Shown one piece after another: positions 59,803 through 64,000 of a DNA stretch of 64,000 nt. The translations under genes were made by a program, and so were the position numbers. Where the stretch lies: the NCBI GenBank assembly GCA_020631735.1, contig CM036215.1, positions 13,480,346-13,544,345 on the forward strand, given 5' to 3'. Each line of letters starts with the position of its first letter. Within the stretch, counting starts at the first letter, position 1. Origin of the DNA: Saccharum officinarum (taxonomy: Eukaryota; Streptophyta; Magnoliopsida; Poales; Poaceae). The notes under the pieces were generated by a model. It did not search any database. It saw nothing but the letters and a program-made list of their open reading frames with translations, and was not told the DNA's origin.

Positions 59803-60508
59803 AGATGCAGGATACCAATCACGCCCCTAGAGTTCATGTATGGAATGTGATTGTCCTTCTTCCCTTTGATATGCAATAAAACCACAAGATCCTACAGAAA
59901 CTTTCTCAAAAATAAAAGATCTTGCCAAAAAAAAGGGCCCTTCAAACTTCGGAGGCATGGCACCATCTTGCCTGTTATGCGCCCCGCCCCTACTCTCCGG
60001 CCTCATCCGCATCTAAAACCAAAACTGATACACCCGCCCCACGCGCATCATACCACCACCAGCTGTGATCTCTCAAGGCAACCAGGGAATATTTGTTTTC
60101 AAATCTTCTTGAACTACTCCTAGCAGTACATATAACTTCCTACAGAAAGCATGACAATTAAGGCCATAGTCCACAAACTGGTCGATTCCGGTCAGCTAGA
60201 GTTCATGTATGGAATGTGGTTGTCCTTCTTCCCTTTGATCCACAATAAAACCACAAGATCATGCAGAAATTTCTAAAAAAAAAGATCCTCCCAAAAAAAG
60301 GCGCTTCAAACTTCGAAGGCATGACACCATCTTGCCATTTACGCGCCCTGCCCCTACTCCCCGGTCTCATCCACATCTAAAACCAAAGCCGATACACTCC
60401 GCTCCGCGCGCATCATACCACCACCAGCTGTGATCTCAGGACAACCAGGGAATATTTATTTTCAAAATCTTCTTGGAGATAATATCTATACTACTCCTAG
60501 AGGTACAT

Positions 60509-60712
60509 ATGCAACCGCTCAATTGGTATTGTTTCAGGGATATTCATGCACTCACGAGTCACGTGACGCAGGTCGCGCGTCCACTCACATACGTGACGGT
60601 GCACCGGGTCCTCGCAGCTTCTCATTCTCGATCTCACTCGCCAATCGTCGGCGACCGTCGGATGCGGGAGCGGCAACTTCGTGCATGTGTGCGGCCCCGT
60701 CCAAGCACGGCT
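60509..60712 (+). repeat. GC-rich segment, copy 3 (right flank of tandem array)
   Basis: Direct repeat of 56885-57085. It breaks at CCCCGTCCAAG (60712), exactly where the next transposon begins. Confidence 0.85.
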
Positions 60713-60734
60713 GCACAACAGGGCTTTAGTCCCG

Positions 60735-60915
60735 GTCCAAAAGGACCTCTAGTCCCGAGCTGTGAGTCGGGACTAAGATTTCGGGACTAAATGCCTTACT
60801 TTTAGTCCCGGTTCTCAGGCCATACCAACCGAGACTAAAGGTGCTGCCAGGCATCGACGTGGCGTAGCACATTTTAGTCCCGGTTGGTATTACCAACCGG
60901 GACTAAAGATTCTTT
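60735..60915. repeat. CACTA subterminal repeats (TTTAGTCCCGGT family)
   Basis: At least six TAGTCCCG / CGGGACTA motifs, some paired as short hairpins (CCCGGTTGGTATTACCAACCGGG). Confidence 0.85.
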
Positions 60916-61049
60916 TTTCTTTTTTCTTTTTCTTTCCAATTCATTATTGATTTTGGTTTTCAGTTATATTGTTTTCCAATTTATTCTTCGCTGCTATTAT
61001 TCGTATACGTTGCACCTATACGAGAGTGTTATTATTGCACACAAATAAA

Positions 61050-61140
<91 letters not shown>

Positions 61141-61815
61141 CATTACATTTACAATAATATACAAGTAATAAAGTGTTTGGCCGCCGGTTAATGAGTTACA
61201 CAAATGTTTGCCCACCACTCAAAGCTCATACAAGTGTTCGTTCTTGTTTGGACTCTTCAAATCCAACCTAGGGTTGTAGTGGAACTCGCCGTCTTCCGGA
61301 ATGACATGATTGTTGATGAAACCTGCGATCATCTCCTGGATTGCGACGAGTATTGTATGCTTGAACACTTGTTCTTTCAATTTCAACTCCTTCCATTTGC
61401 ATTAATTAAAGGAAAAGATATTAATATACATAAGATTTATTTAGTTTCAACAAATAAATAAGATATGAATTTACTGTATACACATGTTACTTACTTTTAG
61501 CATCTCATTAGCAGGTGTAAATTTGCTACACCGCATGTACTCGCAAACGTAGTATCCACATAAATTGGTTCCGTACGGTTGTCTGGACACCCACTTATGT
61601 AGAATAGGAGGGGGGAGTGGCACTTTCAGATCCGTACGATATCTTTGTTGTAACCAAGTCCAAGCCCTGTCCAATAAGTCAGTCGTTGATTAGGTATATC
61701 ATAGTAAATTAAAGGAGCAGGCAACGATATTTAACGAATGATAGAACTTACCTCTGGATCATGTCTTGGTACATTGCCAGCTCTTTTCTCATTGAGTCCC
61801 ACACATTTATAGTTT
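60891..61815. repeat. Tandem duplication, copy A
   Basis: The segment from TACCAACCGGGACTAAAG to CACATTTATAGTTT is repeated at 61830-62686. Copy A differs mainly by a much longer TA microsatellite (61051-61132). It includes the Ulp1 3' exons: part of the Asp exon (61810-61753), the Cys exon (61673-61499, LCGYYVCEYMR) and the last exon with stop at 61219-61221. Confidence 0.92.
61051..61132. repeat. (AT)n microsatellite
   Basis: About 41 TA units without interruption. Confidence 0.95.
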
Positions 61816-61829
61816 ATAGGTGCAACGTA

Positions 61830-62686
61830 TACCAACCGGGACTAAAGATTCTTTTTTCTTTTTCTTTCCAATTCGTTATTGATTTTGGTTTTCAGTTATA
61901 TTGTTTTCCAATTTATTCTTCGCTGCTATTATTCGTATACGTTGCACCTATACGAGAGTGTTATTATTGCACACAAATAAAGTATGAAACTATATATATA
62001 TATATATACACACATTACATTTACAATAATATACAAGTAATCAAGTGTTCGGCCGCCGGTTAATGAGTTACACAAATGTTTGCCCGCCACTCAAAGCTCA
62101 TACAAGTGTTCGTTCTTGTTTGGACTCTTCAAATCCAACCTAGGGTTGTAGTGGAACTCGTCGTCTTCCGGAATGACATGATCGTTGATGAAACCTGCGA
62201 TCGTCTCCTGGATTGCGACGAGTATTGTGTGCTTTAACACTTGTTCTTTCAATTCTAACTCCTTCCATTTGCATTAATTAAAGGAAAAGATATTAATATA
62301 CATAATATTTATTTAGTTTCAATAAATAAATAAGATATGAATTTACTGTATACACATGTTACTTACTTTTAGTATATCTTTAGCAGGTGTAAATTTGCTA
62401 CACCGCATGTACTCGCAAACATAGTATCCACATAAATTGGTTCCGTACGGTTGTCTGGACACCCACTTATGTAGAATAGGAGGGGGAGTGGCACTTTCAG
62501 ATCCGTACGATATCTTTGTTGTAACCAAGCCTAAGCCATGCCCAATAAGTCAGTCGTTCATTAGGTATATCATAGTAAATTAAAGGAGCAGGCAACGATA
62601 TTTAACGAATGATAGAACTTACCTCTGGATCATGTCTTGGTACATTGCCAGCTCTTTTCTCATTGAGTCCCACACATTTATAGTTT
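61830..62686. repeat. Tandem duplication, copy B
   Basis: Second copy of 60891-61815, sharing the exons listed there. One G is missing from a G-run near 62480, which shifts the frame of its Cys exon compared with copy A. Confidence 0.92.
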
Positions 62687-62732
62687 GTTCCTTGATCTTA
62701 ATCTCAATGAGTATCCAGTGATCCCTGCATTT

Positions 62733-62831
<99 letters not shown>

Positions 62832-64000
62832 GGATTGATTAAGACATGATATAACACAACACTTTACCCCATATGGTAAGGGAAGAGTATCAACTCCTTA
62901 TGCCTTTGGTTATAAAAGAACCTCCGGAGGTTTTTCTCTATTTCCTTGATTTTCAGATTGAATGGATCTTTAGTCTTTGTGTCCTTGTACACGACATACA
63001 GATCGATAAAACCAATTCGATCGTCTTGTTTCAATCTGAGTTCTCTCATCATGTGTCTACACATCGTGAGCATAGTTATTACGAATACGTATATATGCTA
63101 GAGTGGGATTATTGATTAAAAGGAAGAATCACTTACAGACAGTAGCAGTTTATGAGAGATTTGTCAAGAGCATTCATATAGAGAAGCTGGTGTACTTCAC
63201 TAAACTGTACCCAGATAACGTCATCTCCACGAAAATAGTGACGGTCTCTGACTTGGACGTCCAGATATTGTTCACTTCGATGTTGTGCACAGAATCTCAA
63301 GTAGTACTCGTGCAGCTTGTATATTTGTGTACCAAGATTTTTTACCTTTGCAGGGTCGCATAGACTCCTGCCATATACGTACTTCCTCCGCCATTCAACA
63401 ACAACTTCGGCCTCTTTAACAGTTGTCAGTTCCTCCCGACCGAGAAGTTGTTCTAAGGAAAGCCCAGTCACATTCATTCACTTGGTGAGTTCATATAAGT
63501 CCACATCATCAGGTACCGACATTTGCATCAAGTTCATGTTGGAACCGTATTGATTCTCAACCACTAGTGGCGGCACTGATTGCTGCGCTTGTTGGCCGAG
63601 CTGTGCAACATCTTTTCCGGCCGTCTTCTGTTTCCTTTTGTCCTCCTTGATTTTCTTTGTGATAGTACGCTCATAGTCTAATAGTAGCGGCGCTGGTTTT
63701 TTACTAGCAGCATGCTTCTCGTCTTGCATAGTCTGCACTACTTGACATAGCTTTACACGAGGATACATTAGGTATGGCTTCTCTTGCTTTGCTCGTGCGT
63801 CAGCTTTGGTCTTTTCGAAGAACGCTTTCACTTCTGCCTTGACTGAAGCATTAAGTTCTTCATCAGTCTTCTCGTATGAAAGCTTGGTCATCTTCGGGAT
63901 CTTTATGACCACAACTTGTTTCTTCGATGGAGGTGGTGAGACCAATCTCTGTGGGCCAGCAGGCCTCTTGTTCCTCGATGGACCAGCCGGTGCCGATGAG
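62091..64000 (-). pseudogene. CACTA-borne Ulp1/C48-like protease gene, partial
   Basis: Exons on the minus strand: 64000-63137 (open at the window edge; Lys-rich N-part, then SLEQLLGREEL and DDVIWVQFSEVHQLL), about 63063-62868 (FIDLYVVYKD...LFPYHMG), 62707-62624 (DHWILIEIK with catalytic His; VWDSM with Asp), about 62528-62367 (LCGYYVCEYMR with Cys) and 62270-62091 (ending NEHLYEL, stop). All three catalytic residues are present. A TGA at 63478-63480 splits the first exon in frame (ELTK before, MNVTGLS after), and a 1-nt deletion affects the Cys exon. Such proteases accompany plant CACTA transposases; the function in transposition is unsettled. Confidence 0.75.
62736..62830. repeat. Compound (AT)n(GT)n microsatellite
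   Basis: A TA run followed directly by a TG run of about 18 units, inside a Ulp1 intron. Confidence 0.95.

Larger units (their letters stand above)
58678..59829 (+). mobile_element. Composite insertion splitting one tandem unit
   Basis: The unit text GGTCAGCTA...GAGTTCATG is interrupted after CTA and resumes after a second CTA, consistent with a 3-bp target duplication. Without the nested LINE, the insert is about 300 bp and non-coding. I could not confirm terminal inverted repeats, so its class is unknown. Confidence 0.55.
57471..60508 (+). repeat. Tandem array of about 365-bp units
   Basis: The phrase AGTTCATGtATGGAATGTGG recurs at about 57547, 57930, 58292, 59830 and 60199. The order of blocks after it is constant: CTTTGATCTGTAATAAAACC, AAGATCCTGC, GCGCTTCAAACTTCGGAGGC, CCTCATCCGCATCTAAAACC, CAAGGCAACCAGGGAATATT, ATAATATCTATACTACTC and CACAAACTGGTCGATT. 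Spacing is about 362-383 bp. The gap from 58292 to 59830 is explained by the insertion at 58678-59829. The repeats carry no coding pattern. Confidence 0.92.
60713..64000 (-). mobile_element. CACTA element (TTTAGTCCCGG family) with Ulp1-like gene, extends past the window
   Basis: From 60735 to 60915 the TTTAGTCCCGGT / ACCAACCGGGACTAAAG motif occurs at least six times in both orientations, the hallmark subterminal repeats of a common Poaceae CACTA family. Minus-strand Ulp1 exons follow. The left terminus appears as CACGGCTGCACAACAGGG, which departs from the usual CACTA start. Confidence 0.75.

Noticed and set aside
57471..60508. CRISPR-like regularly spaced repeats
   Set aside because: Units are about 365 bp, contiguous, and in a plant genome; no short repeat/spacer pattern.

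Overview
The window looks like nuclear DNA from a panicoid grass, most likely the sorghum/sugarcane/maize group (Andropogoneae). The genes have many introns, the intergenic DNA is nested transposons, and the families are typical of grasses: CACTA elements with tnpD/tnpA and Ulp1-like genes, Tourist, Stowaway and hAT MITEs, tRNA-derived SINEs, RTE and L1 LINEs, and Ty3 and copia LTR elements. The species is inferred from this style only. A 100-base run of N at 19402-19501 is an assembly gap.

Layout. 1-4115: Ty3-like gag/protease fragment, non-coding internal region and an LTR. 4589-6118: solo LTR with a perfect 5-bp target duplication. 6124-10548: AT-rich dispersed repeat, polypyrimidine DNA and a degenerate minisatellite. 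10549-17475: a small CACTA element, then a large one carrying tnpA and tnpD on the minus strand. 19502-22725: copia gag, primer-binding site and LTR on the minus strand. 22726-26909: decayed CACTA element on the plus strand with a tnpA-like ORF, Ulp1 exons and a clear right terminus. 27173-33930: wall-associated kinase (WAK) gene, broken by a LINE-like insertion in exon 1, a SINE in the kinase exon, two frameshifts and a nonsense codon. 38109-43533: a 14-exon CBS/PB1-domain gene on the minus strand with one apparent 1-nt deletion. 44-46 kb: MITE cluster. 46.7-50.75 kb: CACTA-like DNA hosting an RTE LINE. 51668-55101: an intact two-exon LRR receptor kinase of the non-RD Xa21/FLS2 type, with a MITE just upstream of its start. 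56.9-60.7 kb: an array of about 365-bp tandem repeats containing a nested L1 fragment. 60.7 kb to the end: a further CACTA element with an Ulp1-like gene whose 3' exons are tandemly duplicated.

Three host loci are visible. Two encode receptor kinases of defence-related families (WAK, now dead; LRR-RLK, intact). The third is a CBS/PB1 protein. They share no evident pathway. Almost everything else is transposon DNA. I found no CRISPR, rRNA or intact tRNA gene, and no convincing new biological system. The most informative content is a set of datable insertions with exact target duplications, and signs of decay by C-to-T change.
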